Below are positions 41,071-50,542 of a stretch of DNA of 64,000 bases, piece by piece. Below the pieces are notes generated by a model. That model was not told the origin of the DNA. It saw only the letters and a list, made by a program, of their open reading frames with translations, and searched no databases. The stretch is taken from assembly GCF_041410465.1 (NCBI RefSeq), contig NZ_CP166961.1, positions 434,001 through 498,000 on the forward strand. Reading direction: 5' to 3'. Made by a program: the position numbers and the translations under genes. The DNA is from Thalassotalea sp. 273M-4. GTDB lineage: Bacteria > Pseudomonadota > Gammaproteobacteria > Enterobacterales > Alteromonadaceae. Every line of letters begins with the position of its first letter. Position 1 is the first letter of the stretch.

Positions 41071-44000
41071 GTGTCGTATTGCCTATCTTTGTTTAAACCT
41101 CTTAGATTTAATTTTACAGCTTGCTTTAACACCTTAAAAAAATATCAGTATCAATCTGTGGCTGGTTTTATCTTGTCGATATTGCCAACGTTCTCAGGTT
41201 ATGCTGCTCATGACTCAAGGCAGGACAGTACGATTGAGCTTTTACAAGAGATTCAATTTTCAAATCTAAATGCAGATAAACTGCACTTACACCCAACGAT
41301 TTATGCAATTACACAAGATGCTGCAGGTTTTATGTGGTTTGGCACTCAAGATGGGTTATTTAAATACGACGGTAACGAAGTAAGCCAAATTGGTAGTGAC
41401 ATCGGTAAACCGGGAAATTTATCCAGTAATTGGGTTAACGATTTGCATTCTGATCGCGAAGGTCGCCTGTGGGTTGCTACGCGAAATGGTATTGGCCTTT
41501 ATTATCCTGAAGAAGAGCGATTTAGGCTGTTTAATCGCAATACTCATCCAACCAAATTCTTGGGGTTGTACTACTCCAGTATTGCTGAAGATCCCGAAGG
41601 CAATCTTTGGTTTGGTAGTGAAGAGCATGGTCTTGTACTATTTGATTTAAAAACCAACCAATTCTCTACTTTCTTAACCAATAGTAATGACAGCTCTTCT
41701 TTGAGCAGTAATAAAATATCTGATTTGGTTTTTGATTCAGTGGGCAATTTGTACATTGCCACTCGCGATAATGGCATAAACGTTAAATTAAAAAACCGAC
41801 ATGATTTTCTGCATTTTAATGCATCTAGCGACATTGCGATTGCGGGTAATAATATTCGCAAGTTGTATATGGACTCGAGGGGAATGCTTTGGGTTGGAAC
41901 TGCTGAACATGGCCTGTTTAGCTTTGATTTAAAACAAGGGATAACGCAACACTTTCAGCATGACAGGCAAAATCCACAAGGCATTTGTAGCAACAGTATT
42001 TCCGATATAGAACAAGGCCCTAACGGGAACCTATGGTTAGCAACAGATATTGGTCTTTGTCAGTTTTCAATTCACAAGCAAGTGTTTAAACTGCATGAAC
42101 ACGATAATAGCAGACTGACCAGTTTACAGGATAATCGAGTACGGGCGGTGTATAAAGATGACGGTGGGGTTATCTGGGTTGGTACCGATAATGGGGTCAG
42201 TAAATGGAATGCATCTTTACAGCTATTCACCCATGTCAGTAATCAGTTAGGGGTTAATCTATCTAATAATGTAATCTCGTCTTTTGCCCAAGCAAAAGAT
42301 GGCAATATTTATGTCGGCACTTGGGGCGGAGGGCTTAATTTAGTCAATCCTAATAGTTTGCATACAACCAATAGCGCAAGGATAGAACTGCTTTTTGACC
42401 ATACTCGTGACAAGCACATTGGCAGTTTATTTGTTGATAGTAAAGATAATTTATGGGTAGGCGCTGCCTTTGATGGCCTGTATTTGCAGCCGACTAACTC
42501 ACAAGATGTTGTTCACTTTACTCGCGATAGCAGCACAAACAGCATCAGTGCCAATAAAATCACCAGCATTAACGAATTAAACGATGGTACCATAGTGATA
42601 TCTACCTATGGGGGCGGGGTTAACTTCTATCAACCGGAAAAAGGTTTTACCTATCTAAAGCACGATCCTAATAATGTAAATTCCTTATCAAGTGATTGGG
42701 TTTATAGCGTCACTGAAGATGAAAAGGGGTTATTATGGATCGCAACCGAAAATGCAGGTGTCGATGTTTACGATCGAAATACAGGCAAGTTTCACCATTT
42801 AATCAAGTCAAACCACAGCGAAGATGTTCTGCAGAGTAACTCTGTTTACTCCATTTTAAATACCAAAAAGTATTTGTGGTTCGCCACTCAAGATGGCGGT
42901 ATATCGCGTCTTAATAAGCAGCGTTATTATCAAGGAGAAGTAGCGTTTTCTCATGTTCGTCAAGGGAATGGGGTACGCATTAGTTCGGCATACGGTTTGC
43001 TAGAGGGCGAAAAAGGCTTTATTTGGGCCAGTCATGGTAATGGCATCAGTCGAATTCATCCTGAAGATTTTTCGTTAATAAACTTTAGCGCATCGCATAA
43101 CTTACAAGGCAGAAACTTTAATGCTGGCGCCGCATTTAAAGGAACAAATGGACAGATGTATTTTGGTGGCGCCAATGGTTTTAATATAATCAATCCGCAT
43201 CAAATACCAATCAATAATTACAGCCCAAAGGTTCGCCTAACCAAGTTTAGAAAATTTAATGAACCCGTACCGATTAAGTCGGTATTAAACAAAGAAGGGC
43301 ATTTGGTGCTCGATTATTCCGACTCGGTTATTGGCTTTGAGTTCGCAGCTCTGGATTTCACCGCACCAGAGAATAATCAATACAAATACCAAATGTTAGG
43401 GTTGTCCGATCGCTGGATAAACTTAAATGAAAACAGAATTACCTTTTCCAACTTATCCGCAGGTGAATATCAATTGGTGGTGAAAGGCTCAAATAATGAC
43501 GGTTTTTGGAGTGACGAAAGCCTCGTCGTTGATATTTTTGTAAAACCACCCGTGTGGCAAACCTGGTATGCCTATAGCCTTTATGGTTTCGTGTTGTTGA
43601 TGATAGTGTTGGCAATGTTAAAGCGAAGCCGTCGAAAAGCCAACGAAAATAAGTTATACCAGCAACGATTAGAGGATCAGGTTAAGCAAAGAACCGCAGA
43701 TTTACAAGAGGCTAATGATAACCTCGCCAATGCCATTATTGAAACCGAATCAGCTAAAGATATTGCCGAAAAAGCAGCCCAAGCCAAAGCCGACTTTTTA
43801 GCCACCATGAGCCATGAAATCCGCACCCCAATGAACAGTATTCTTGGGATGAATGAATTATTGCTGAAAACCAATTTATCAGAAGTGCAAAAGAAATATG
43901 CCAATATGGCGTTTAGCTCAGGCAAAAGTTTATTAAGGCTGATTAATGACATTCTCGACTTCTCCAAAATGGAAGAGAATAAAATTAGGTTAGAAAATGT

Positions 44001-45687
44001 CAGTTTTGATTTACCAGCATTAATAGATGAATGTGTTTATTTATTACAACCTCGTGATGACAGCAGATACGTCGAAGTTAAAGCGCAAATTGGCCTTAAT
44101 TGTCCAACCTATATTAAGGGCGATGTATTAAGATTTCGCCAAATCCTAAATAACTTATTAGGAAACGCCATTAAGTTTACTCATCAAGGTAGTGTGTGTG
44201 TGTTTGCTGACCTTGAAGATTCGATGTTGGTACTTAAGATAATCGACACAGGTATCGGTATTGAACAAGAAACCCAAGAAAATATTTTTAAACCTTTTGA
44301 GCAAGCAGACAGCTCCACAACCCGAAAATTTGGTGGCACGGGATTAGGTTTAAGCATAACCAAACGTTTAGTGGAATTAATGGACGGTAGCATTTCAATC
44401 TCTTCGGTTGTCGGGGAAGGAACGACCTTTACCATTAAAGTCCCTATTGAAATAGGCCACAGTGCTGACGGTAAAATACAAGGTAATGAAGCTGAAGGGC
44501 GGTTAGATCTCGATTTGGATGTTGTTGCCAAAGCCAATGTTGCTCTTATCACTTACGATCGAGCCGTAATAAAGCAGGTTAAGCATAGCTTGCAAAAATT
44601 AAAATTGAATTATCAGCAAATTAATAACAGTGAAAGTATCACCAAATTTTATAAAAACCGCTTTCATGATGTGTTATTAATCGATGCCGAAGTCTTAAGC
44701 CAATTGGATTGGCAATTAAAGATGGAGCATTTGCATCAGCGTATCATTTGTTTGTATGACGATAATGATGAGATTAATCCAAAAGAATATTCAAAGATTC
44801 GGTTCATTCAAAAACCCATTCAATTAGCTGATTTATATGAGAGCTTAGCTGAGAAAGTATCGTGCCACCAAGATGACACTCTAAAAGAGGGAGAGCAAGT
44901 CATCCAATTTAATGCCAAGGTGTTATTGGTTGAAGATGCCTATACTAACCAAATAGTCGCGACCGAAATGCTGGCGATGTATGGTTGTCAGGTTGATATC
45001 GCCGAAAACGGTTCGTTGGCTCTAAAAATGGTGCAAGACAAACACTATGATCTGGTCTTTATGGATTGTCAGATGCCGGTAATGGATGGTTTTGAAGCGA
45101 CTCGAAAAATACGCCTATGGCAAGAAGTTCACAACCAACCTCCGGTTCTTATTATTGCGTTAACCGCAGGCAAAGGGGTTGGTTATTTAGAGGAATGTTT
45201 GGGCGTAGGGATGGATGATTTTATGCTTAAACCATTTAATTTCGGCCAAATGGAAGAAATTCTTTGCAAGCACATTCCTAAATTACAAGTGAAGCTAACT
45301 CAGACGTTAACCCCTGCTCAAAAATCGATTGAAGCGTTACCGACGCATGAGTTGATTGATCAGGAAGGGTTAAATGCGATTTTTGATATTGAAAAAATTA
45401 CCGGTAGAAATGTATTTCCGAAAGTATTCGCAATGTTTCGTACCGAAATGCAAGGTAAATTACCCGATATAAAACAACATTATATCAATGGGGATAGTGA
45501 TTCTGTATACCAGTTAGCGCATGCTATGAAGTCGCTGTCAGCTAACGTAGGTGCCAAGAGATTAGTCGATTTATGCCAATCAATAGAACAAGCAACGTTT
45601 AATAACGATTTGATGCAATGTGCGAATGAGATTGAGTTATTGTCTTCTTGTTATGAAAAAACAGTCGCTCACTTAGTTGAACTTTAA
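41071..45687 (+). CDS. hybrid sensor histidine kinase with 14-blade propeller (Reg_prop/Y_Y_Y), receiver and Hpt domains
   Basis: A 1538-residue inner-membrane kinase. A signal segment near residues 31-46 is followed by 14 propeller-type repeats (motif GxLWxGTxxGL; residues about 70-715), enough for two seven-blade propellers. A Y_Y_Y domain and a membrane helix (about 831-852) come next, so the propeller faces the periplasm. In the cytoplasm follow a coiled coil, HisKA with His915 (MSHEIRTPMN), HATPase (DTGIGI, GGTGLGL near 1060-1095), a receiver-like domain lacking the usual acidic pocket (about 1154-1265), a true receiver with Asp1332 (FMDCQMPVMDG) and an Hpt with His1484 (HAMKSLSANVG). 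This is a His-Asp-His relay. Start is GTG with TAGGAAA upstream. The ligand is unknown. Confidence 0.93.
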   Translation: MSYCLSLFKPLRFNFTACFNTLKKYQYQSVAGFILSILPTFSGYAAHDSRQDSTIELLQEIQFSNLNADKLHLHPTIYAITQDAAGFMWFGTQDGLFKYDGNEVSQIGSDIGKPGNLSSNWVNDLHSDREGRLWVATRNGIGLYYPEEERFRLFNRNTHPTKFLGLYYSSIAEDPEGNLWFGSEEHGLVLFDLKTNQFSTFLTNSNDSSSLSSNKISDLVFDSVGNLYIATRDNGINVKLKNRHDFLHFNASSDIAIAGNNIRKLYMDSRGMLWVGTAEHGLFSFDLKQGITQHFQHDRQNPQGICSNSISDIEQGPNGNLWLATDIGLCQFSIHKQVFKLHEHDNSRLTSLQDNRVRAVYKDDGGVIWVGTDNGVSKWNASLQLFTHVSNQLGVNLSNNVISSFAQAKDGNIYVGTWGGGLNLVNPNSLHTTNSARIELLFDHTRDKHIGSLFVDSKDNLWVGAAFDGLYLQPTNSQDVVHFTRDSSTNSISANKITSINELNDGTIVISTYGGGVNFYQPEKGFTYLKHDPNNVNSLSSDWVYSVTEDEKGLLWIATENAGVDVYDRNTGKFHHLIKSNHSEDVLQSNSVYSILNTKKYLWFATQDGGISRLNKQRYYQGEVAFSHVRQGNGVRISSAYGLLEGEKGFIWASHGNGISRIHPEDFSLINFSASHNLQGRNFNAGAAFKGTNGQMYFGGANGFNIINPHQIPINNYSPKVRLTKFRKFNEPVPIKSVLNKEGHLVLDYSDSVIGFEFAALDFTAPENNQYKYQMLGLSDRWINLNENRITFSNLSAGEYQLVVKGSNNDGFWSDESLVVDIFVKPPVWQTWYAYSLYGFVLLMIVLAMLKRSRRKANENKLYQQRLEDQVKQRTADLQEANDNLANAIIETESAKDIAEKAAQAKADFLATMSHEIRTPMNSILGMNELLLKTNLSEVQKKYANMAFSSGKSLLRLINDILDFSKMEENKIRLENVSFDLPALIDECVYLLQPRDDSRYVEVKAQIGLNCPTYIKGDVLRFRQILNNLLGNAIKFTHQGSVCVFADLEDSMLVLKIIDTGIGIEQETQENIFKPFEQADSSTTRKFGGTGLGLSITKRLVELMDGSISISSVVGEGTTFTIKVPIEIGHSADGKIQGNEAEGRLDLDLDVVAKANVALITYDRAVIKQVKHSLQKLKLNYQQINNSESITKFYKNRFHDVLLIDAEVLSQLDWQLKMEHLHQRIICLYDDNDEINPKEYSKIRFIQKPIQLADLYESLAEKVSCHQDDTLKEGEQVIQFNAKVLLVEDAYTNQIVATEMLAMYGCQVDIAENGSLALKMVQDKHYDLVFMDCQMPVMDGFEATRKIRLWQEVHNQPPVLIIALTAGKGVGYLEECLGVGMDDFMLKPFNFGQMEEILCKHIPKLQVKLTQTLTPAQKSIEALPTHELIDQEGLNAIFDIEKITGRNVFPKVFAMFRTEMQGKLPDIKQHYINGDSDSVYQLAHAMKSLSANVGAKRLVDLCQSIEQATFNNDLMQCANEIELLSSCYEKTVAHLVEL

Positions 45688-45703
45688 GGAGGAAGAGGTA
45701 CAA

Positions 45704-47398
45704 ATGGATTATGTAAAAGAGGTTAACAAGAAAAAAATCCTTGTCTGTGATGATGACCCAACCCACTTATTGTTGATGCAAGAAGTCTTAAGTGCGGATG
45801 GTTTTGACGTTATCTGCGCCGCCGACGGGGTATCTTCGGTGTCGCAATATGTTTTGCATAAACCTGATATTGTATTGCTGGATGTTGAAATGCCTGAGAA
45901 AAGTGGTTTTCAGGTGTGTAAAGAGATTCGCAACACTGACGAGGGGGAAGACATTCCTATTTTGATGATAACAGGGGCTGGCGATATTGACTCAATTGCT
46001 AAGTCGTTTGACGTTGGGGCCACAGACTTTTTACAAAAACCAATCAAATGGCCAGTGATCAGTCACCGAGTCGCCTATATGTTGCACTCTAGCCAATATG
46101 TTTATGATTTAAAAAATACTCAAAGCCGATTAAATTATTTGGCTTACTTTGACTCCCTTACGGGACTGGCAAATAAACAAAGCTTATTAAAATATATGCA
46201 CGCACGTTGGCAATCTCGCCAAGTCGGTGAAGACCCAATGAGTATCGTTACGATCCAACTAGGTTTTTTAAACAGTGCTTATGCTGCATTGGGGCCATTA
46301 GTTGGTGATAAGCTTATTCAAAAGATGGCTGAAATATTAAAATCGTATTTATGCGCAAAAATTTCGGTTAACAATGACGCTTTTTGTTTGTCTCGAAATA
46401 GTGATGACGAGTTTATATTTTGCCTACCAACCGAGTCTGTTGATAGGATTAAACATTTGCTAGATGACCTATTATCTTTATTGGCAACCCCCGTTCAGGT
46501 TGATGACTATCACCTTTATCTTACGCCCAGAATAGGTGTGGCGGTTACCAGCGATGAAGTCTTTGATCCTGAAAAACTGCTGTCACGTTCCTTGATCGCC
46601 AGTAAACAAGCTGAAATAAACCGTTATCGTATTTATTCAAAAGCACAAAAAGAGCAATTGTTGGTACAACTGAGTACGGAGCAAAAAGTTCGTAAGGCCT
46701 TGATTCAAAATCAAGTGGGTTTTCAATTTCATCCGATTGCTAACCACAGCAATAACGCTATTGATTATCGCCAGTTACAAGTCACTCATATTGGTAATGA
46801 GGCTTTTAATGATGCGTTTGACGCTGTACTTAAGCAAGGCGTAACGCCGTATTTACAAATTGATTTCTATGATTGGAAGTTAAGGCGCTTAAGCGAATGC
46901 TTCGAGCAATTGTTCGCTTTATTCGACCAAAAGGTCAAAATACTTCTGCCCATTCCCTCTTATGTGTTGAGTTCTGAACGGGTGTTTAAAAAGCTTGAGC
47001 AGTTATTTAATCAACATCCACAAGCTCAGCATCGACTTATTGTTCAAGTTCTATTGGACACGAATATTAACGATGTAAAAGCACATTGGGAAATCACCCG
47101 TTTATGTCAATTCGTGCCTTGCGTATCGTTATTTTATGCTCAAAATAACTTGCAACAGATGAACCGAATTGAGCACGCAAAAATCGATTCGATTAAAGTG
47201 AGTTTATCGGCGTTAAAAACCTTAGATAATGCGCAATTAAGCAATTTTATAGATAATTTTTGCAATAAAAAAGTCGCTGTCATTGTCGCGGATGTCGACC
47301 GACAAGGTGATTGCGAAGATGCCAAATCTTTGGGTTTTGAAATGTTGCAAGGAAATGAGATATCCAAACAACACGGTGTGATCTCATTTAACCGCTAA
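45704..47398 (+). CDS. response regulator with degenerate GGDEF and EAL domains
   Basis: A 564-residue regulator 16 bases behind the kinase. The N-terminal receiver has the acidic pair in VCDDD and phospho-acceptor Asp60 (IVLLDVEMPEKSG), with Lys in FLQKPIKW. A GGDEF-like domain begins YFDSLTGLANKQSLLKY, but the signature is SDDEF (residues 233-237). The EAL-like domain lacks the EAL motif (YRQLQVTHIG in its place) and most metal ligands. It is therefore probably not a cyclase or phosphodiesterase but a binding or docking output, or an inactive c-di-GMP sensor. The ATG at 45704 is chosen for the strong GGAGGAAGAGG site; an upstream in-frame ATG at 45677 overlaps the kinase. It should receive phosphate from the kinase Hpt. 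Confidence 0.88.
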   Translation: MDYVKEVNKKKILVCDDDPTHLLLMQEVLSADGFDVICAADGVSSVSQYVLHKPDIVLLDVEMPEKSGFQVCKEIRNTDEGEDIPILMITGAGDIDSIAKSFDVGATDFLQKPIKWPVISHRVAYMLHSSQYVYDLKNTQSRLNYLAYFDSLTGLANKQSLLKYMHARWQSRQVGEDPMSIVTIQLGFLNSAYAALGPLVGDKLIQKMAEILKSYLCAKISVNNDAFCLSRNSDDEFIFCLPTESVDRIKHLLDDLLSLLATPVQVDDYHLYLTPRIGVAVTSDEVFDPEKLLSRSLIASKQAEINRYRIYSKAQKEQLLVQLSTEQKVRKALIQNQVGFQFHPIANHSNNAIDYRQLQVTHIGNEAFNDAFDAVLKQGVTPYLQIDFYDWKLRRLSECFEQLFALFDQKVKILLPIPSYVLSSERVFKKLEQLFNQHPQAQHRLIVQVLLDTNINDVKAHWEITRLCQFVPCVSLFYAQNNLQQMNRIEHAKIDSIKVSLSALKTLDNAQLSNFIDNFCNKKVAVIVADVDRQGDCEDAKSLGFEMLQGNEISKQHGVISFNR

Positions 47399-47414
47399 GC
47401 AAGTCTTTTTCCTC

Positions 47415-48131
47415 TTAAGGGGTAAACGGGATCATTTGATTCAAGCGGATTTCGGCTTGATTAATGTTGGCTTTGAAAGCATAGATCTCAACCCCTACAG
47501 CCAGTGCTTGATCAATTAATAGGCCGTATTTTGGATCTATATGACGAGCAGGTTTAACTTGGTCAATGCCTGTGTGCAAGACGGCAAACAGTAAAACAGC
47601 TCGTTTACCGGATTTTTTTATTTCGATTAGCTCTCGAATATGCTTTTGTCCACGCAGGGTCACGGTATCAGGGAAGTATCCGGTGCCATTTTCACTTGAA
47701 TCGTCCAACAAGGTCACGCTTTTGACTTCTATGTAGGCATTGTCCGTTGGGCCATCGGCTAAGAGAAAATCGATCTTACTGTTCTCTATTCCGTATTTCA
47801 CCTCACGTTTTAGAGTCTTGTATCCCTGCAATTGGCTGATGGTGTTATCCCTCAATGCTTCCTCAACCAATTGGTTAGCGCGGATGGTATTAACGCAAAT
47901 AAAGTGTTGTCGCTTGGTTTGGGTCAGTTCCCAACTGCGCGTGTATTTGCGTTTTGGATTATCCGAGGTGCTAAACCATACAATATCGTTTGGCTCTGCA
48001 CAGCCTGTCATTGCCCCGGTGTTTGCGACATGTATCGTAACTTCTGAACCATCGGCAATGATCACATCGGCCAAAAAGCGTTTATAGCGTTTTATTAACG
48101 TGGCTTTTTTTAAGGCTTGTGGATATTTCAT
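47415..48131 (-). CDS. sfsA: SfsA family DNA/RNA-associated protein
   Basis: A 238-residue SfsA homologue, named for stimulating maltose gene expression in E. coli; its fold suggests a nuclease and nucleic-acid binding. Visible motifs are RYKRFLADVIIADGSEVTIH, HVANTGAMTGC, KSKIDFLL-like NSKIDFLLADG, YIEVKSVTL and FPDTVTLRGQKHIREL. In E. coli it sits next to dksA; here the protease/kinase block separates them. It converges with the response regulator gene, 16 bases apart. Confidence 0.94.
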   Translation of the reverse strand: MKYPQALKKATLIKRYKRFLADVIIADGSEVTIHVANTGAMTGCAEPNDIVWFSTSDNPKRKYTRSWELTQTKRQHFICVNTIRANQLVEEALRDNTISQLQGYKTLKREVKYGIENSKIDFLLADGPTDNAYIEVKSVTLLDDSSENGTGYFPDTVTLRGQKHIRELIEIKKSGKRAVLLFAVLHTGIDQVKPARHIDPKYGLLIDQALAVGVEIYAFKANINQAEIRLNQMIPFTP

Positions 48132-48421
48132 ATTTTTATTTGATTGCGAGTAAAGGCAAACGTTAATCGTTGCTCATGCTAAATGCAATAATTTTATTGC
48201 GGTCGGTAACTAAAGCCGTTAAATCGGTTTCTGTTGTTAAATGTGTCACCGGTCTAAGTTAAGGTATGGATTGTATTTTAATAAAAATAGGCAATACTCA
48301 ACACAGAGTAAATTACGCTTTTTTACGGCTATCAGCAAAGGCGTAGTTCGCATCATTAAGTAAGCAAAATTAGGCTGTTTATAGCCTTGACGGCAATTTT
48401 ATAAATAAAAGGGGATAGGGT

Positions 48422-49111
48422 ATGAATATGGTCAAGATGGCGGGGTTATTAAGTTTATCTTTAGCTTTATGTGCCTGTAATCCCGCAGCGCAGCAAAACA
48501 TTAATAATGACCAGCAATCGAGCAGTGATAAGAGCCAAGCTTATTCTGGCTTTTTAAGCAGTTATAAAGATTTAGAAGAAATAAAGGCTGAAGATAATTC
48601 TTTGGTCAAACGCTATATTAGTCCCGAATTAAAACAGCGGGGATATAACAAAATTATGGTCGATGCATTGCAATACTTCCCCGCGCCAAAACCTAATGAT
48701 AGTGCGTCTCGAGAGACTTTGTCGGCCATCAGTGAATACACCAATGACACCTTTGCTTTAGCTATTAGGAATACTGCCACTTTGGCAACCGAACCTGGTG
48801 ATCGTACCATTCGATTAAAAGTGGCAATTACCGAATTAAACGTTGTCGATAAAGACTCGATGGATTATCGATATTTACAAACAGAATTTTTAAGCTCGGA
48901 AGCGGTAAATGAGGCCGCTGAATTAATTGTTAAATTTACCATCGAAGTTGAAGTTCTTGACTCGCGAAGCTCAGAAACGCTGGCACGAGTTGTTAAGACT
49001 GGTTTTGGCGAGTCGATGAAAGCGGGAGAGCCGATTACCTTAGATAAGGTTAAACCATTACTTGATATTTGGCGTGAAACCATGCAAAAAAGTATTGTAG
49101 AGCAACTCTAA
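48422..49111 (+). CDS. DUF3313-like lipoprotein
   Basis: A 229-residue lipoprotein (signal LLSLSLALCACNP, Cys near residue 19). The mature start SGFLSSYKDLEE with later KRYISPELKQRGYNKIMVDALQYFP and a C-terminal ab-type domain match the DUF3313 pattern (SGFL-Y-L, then a Tyr-rich segment). Function of the family is unknown; it is envelope-located. An AAGGGGATAGGG site lies before the ATG. It is separate from pepB by 75 bases. Confidence 0.7.
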   Translation: MNMVKMAGLLSLSLALCACNPAAQQNINNDQQSSSDKSQAYSGFLSSYKDLEEIKAEDNSLVKRYISPELKQRGYNKIMVDALQYFPAPKPNDSASRETLSAISEYTNDTFALAIRNTATLATEPGDRTIRLKVAITELNVVDKDSMDYRYLQTEFLSSEAVNEAAELIVKFTIEVEVLDSRSSETLARVVKTGFGESMKAGEPITLDKVKPLLDIWRETMQKSIVEQL

Positions 49112-49186
49112 AAGCTACCCCCCTGTTTTTATAGTGGATTATTTTGTATCCTAGCTTATTACAATAACTTTGAAATGGAAGAATAT

Positions 49187-50479
49187 ATGTCATCAGTAGC
49201 AAATATCAGACTAAGCAGTAAGAAGCCTTCAAACTGGCAATCAGCAACTCAAATCGGTTTTGAGCAAGATGACATTGTAATTTTTGTTGACGATGTCAAT
49301 CGTTTGGATTTAAGGAAAATTCAACAAGCCGGACGAAAAATTGAAAGTTTAGGGGTTAAGCAAGCCAAATTATCAGGCCAGCATTGGTGCGAATTATCGC
49401 AATGGGCGTTTGCTCAAGGCTTTACTAAAGTTGGCCAATATAAGTCGGTTGAATTTACCGGAGACAGTGGCTTAGTCGATGCGTTAAATAAAAAGCTAAC
49501 GACCTATGCTTGGGCTCGAGATTTAATTAACGCAACGCCTTCAAATCTAGTGCCTGTAGGTTTAGCCACAGCGGCCGCAGAATACTTAAAGTCGTTGGCA
49601 GGCGAGCATGTCAGTTTTGAGATTGTCAAAGGGGAAGAGCTCGAAAGACAAGGCTGGAGTGGCACATACAATGTTGGTAAAGGCAGTGTTAATCCTCCGG
49701 CGATGCTGATTTTAGATTACAACCCAAGTGGTGATAAAAACGCAACAATCGATACGGTACTTGTGGGTAAAGGGATTACCTTTGATTCTGGTGGGTACTC
49801 AATAAAACCAAGTGCTGGTATGTTTTCAATGAAGTGTGACATGGGTGGCGCCGCAACCGTTAGTGCCGCTCTTGCTTTAGCGATTCAATCAGGGTTATCA
49901 AAACGGGTTAAACTCATTCTGTGTTGCGCCGAAAATATGGTGAGCAGTTTTGCCTATAAGCTGGGTGACATTATTACTTATAAAAATGGTGTTAAGGTTG
50001 AAATCGCGAATACCGATGCAGAAGGCCGACTGGTTCTGGCCGATGGCTTGATAGCCGCTTCAGAAATGAACCCTAATCGTATTATCGATGCCGCAACCCT
50101 AACCGGAGCCGCTGTACTGGCAACAGGTGGCGAGTTTAACGCTTTATTCTCCATGGATGATGACTTAGTTGCTGCCGCTCAAAGACATGCTAGTCGTCAT
50201 AACGATCCGGCTTGGCGCTTGCCTTTAATGTCTTTTCATCAAGAAAAATGCCCCTCCGCCTTTGCCGATACGGCTAATTCGACCACTCAAAAAGGTGGTG
50301 GTGCTGGTGGTGCAAGCAATGCCGCAGGCTTTTTATCACGCTTTGTTGACTCATCAGGCAAAGGTTGGTTGCATATGGACTTAGCCGCAGTATATAACGA
50401 AAATGCCAACAATATGTGGGCCGCTGGTGCTACCGGAGCCGGTATTGCCACCGTTACCGGGTTATTATTAAATGACTAA
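49187..50479 (+). CDS. pepB: peptidase B, M17 aminopeptidase
   Basis: A cytosolic leucine-aminopeptidase-family enzyme of about 430 residues that trims N-terminal residues from peptides using two metals. The catalytic C-terminal half has VGKGITFDSGGYSIKPS, MKCDMGGAATV, NTDAEGRLVLADGL and DAATLTGA. The overall match is to PepB rather than PepA. The ATG at 49187, with GGAAGA just upstream, is preferred to the ATG 12 bases earlier. It is followed by a clear terminator. Confidence 0.94.
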   Translation: MSSVANIRLSSKKPSNWQSATQIGFEQDDIVIFVDDVNRLDLRKIQQAGRKIESLGVKQAKLSGQHWCELSQWAFAQGFTKVGQYKSVEFTGDSGLVDALNKKLTTYAWARDLINATPSNLVPVGLATAAAEYLKSLAGEHVSFEIVKGEELERQGWSGTYNVGKGSVNPPAMLILDYNPSGDKNATIDTVLVGKGITFDSGGYSIKPSAGMFSMKCDMGGAATVSAALALAIQSGLSKRVKLILCCAENMVSSFAYKLGDIITYKNGVKVEIANTDAEGRLVLADGLIAASEMNPNRIIDAATLTGAAVLATGGEFNALFSMDDDLVAAAQRHASRHNDPAWRLPLMSFHQEKCPSAFADTANSTTQKGGGAGGASNAAGFLSRFVDSSGKGWLHMDLAAVYNENANNMWAAGATGAGIATVTGLLLND

Positions 50480-50504
50480 TTCATAGATATATCGATATAT
50501 CATT

Positions 50505-50530
50505 GAGGCGCCGAGTGCGCCTCTTTTTTA
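50505..50530 (+). terminator. pepB terminator
   Basis: GAGGCGC-CGAGT-GCGCCTC followed by six T residues, 25 bases after the pepB stop. On the minus strand it lies beyond the next gene's end but has only a weak U-run. Confidence 0.9.
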
Positions 50531-50542
50531 TACCCTCAGGTT

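Noticed and set aside
45677..45703. Upstream start of the response regulator overlapping the kinase
   Set aside because: The ATG at 45704 has a much better ribosome site and gives the usual receiver N-terminus.
37415..47400. Prophage or transposon as the carrier of the dksA-sfsA insertion
   Set aside because: No integrase, transposase, terminal repeats or target duplication is visible at the edges.
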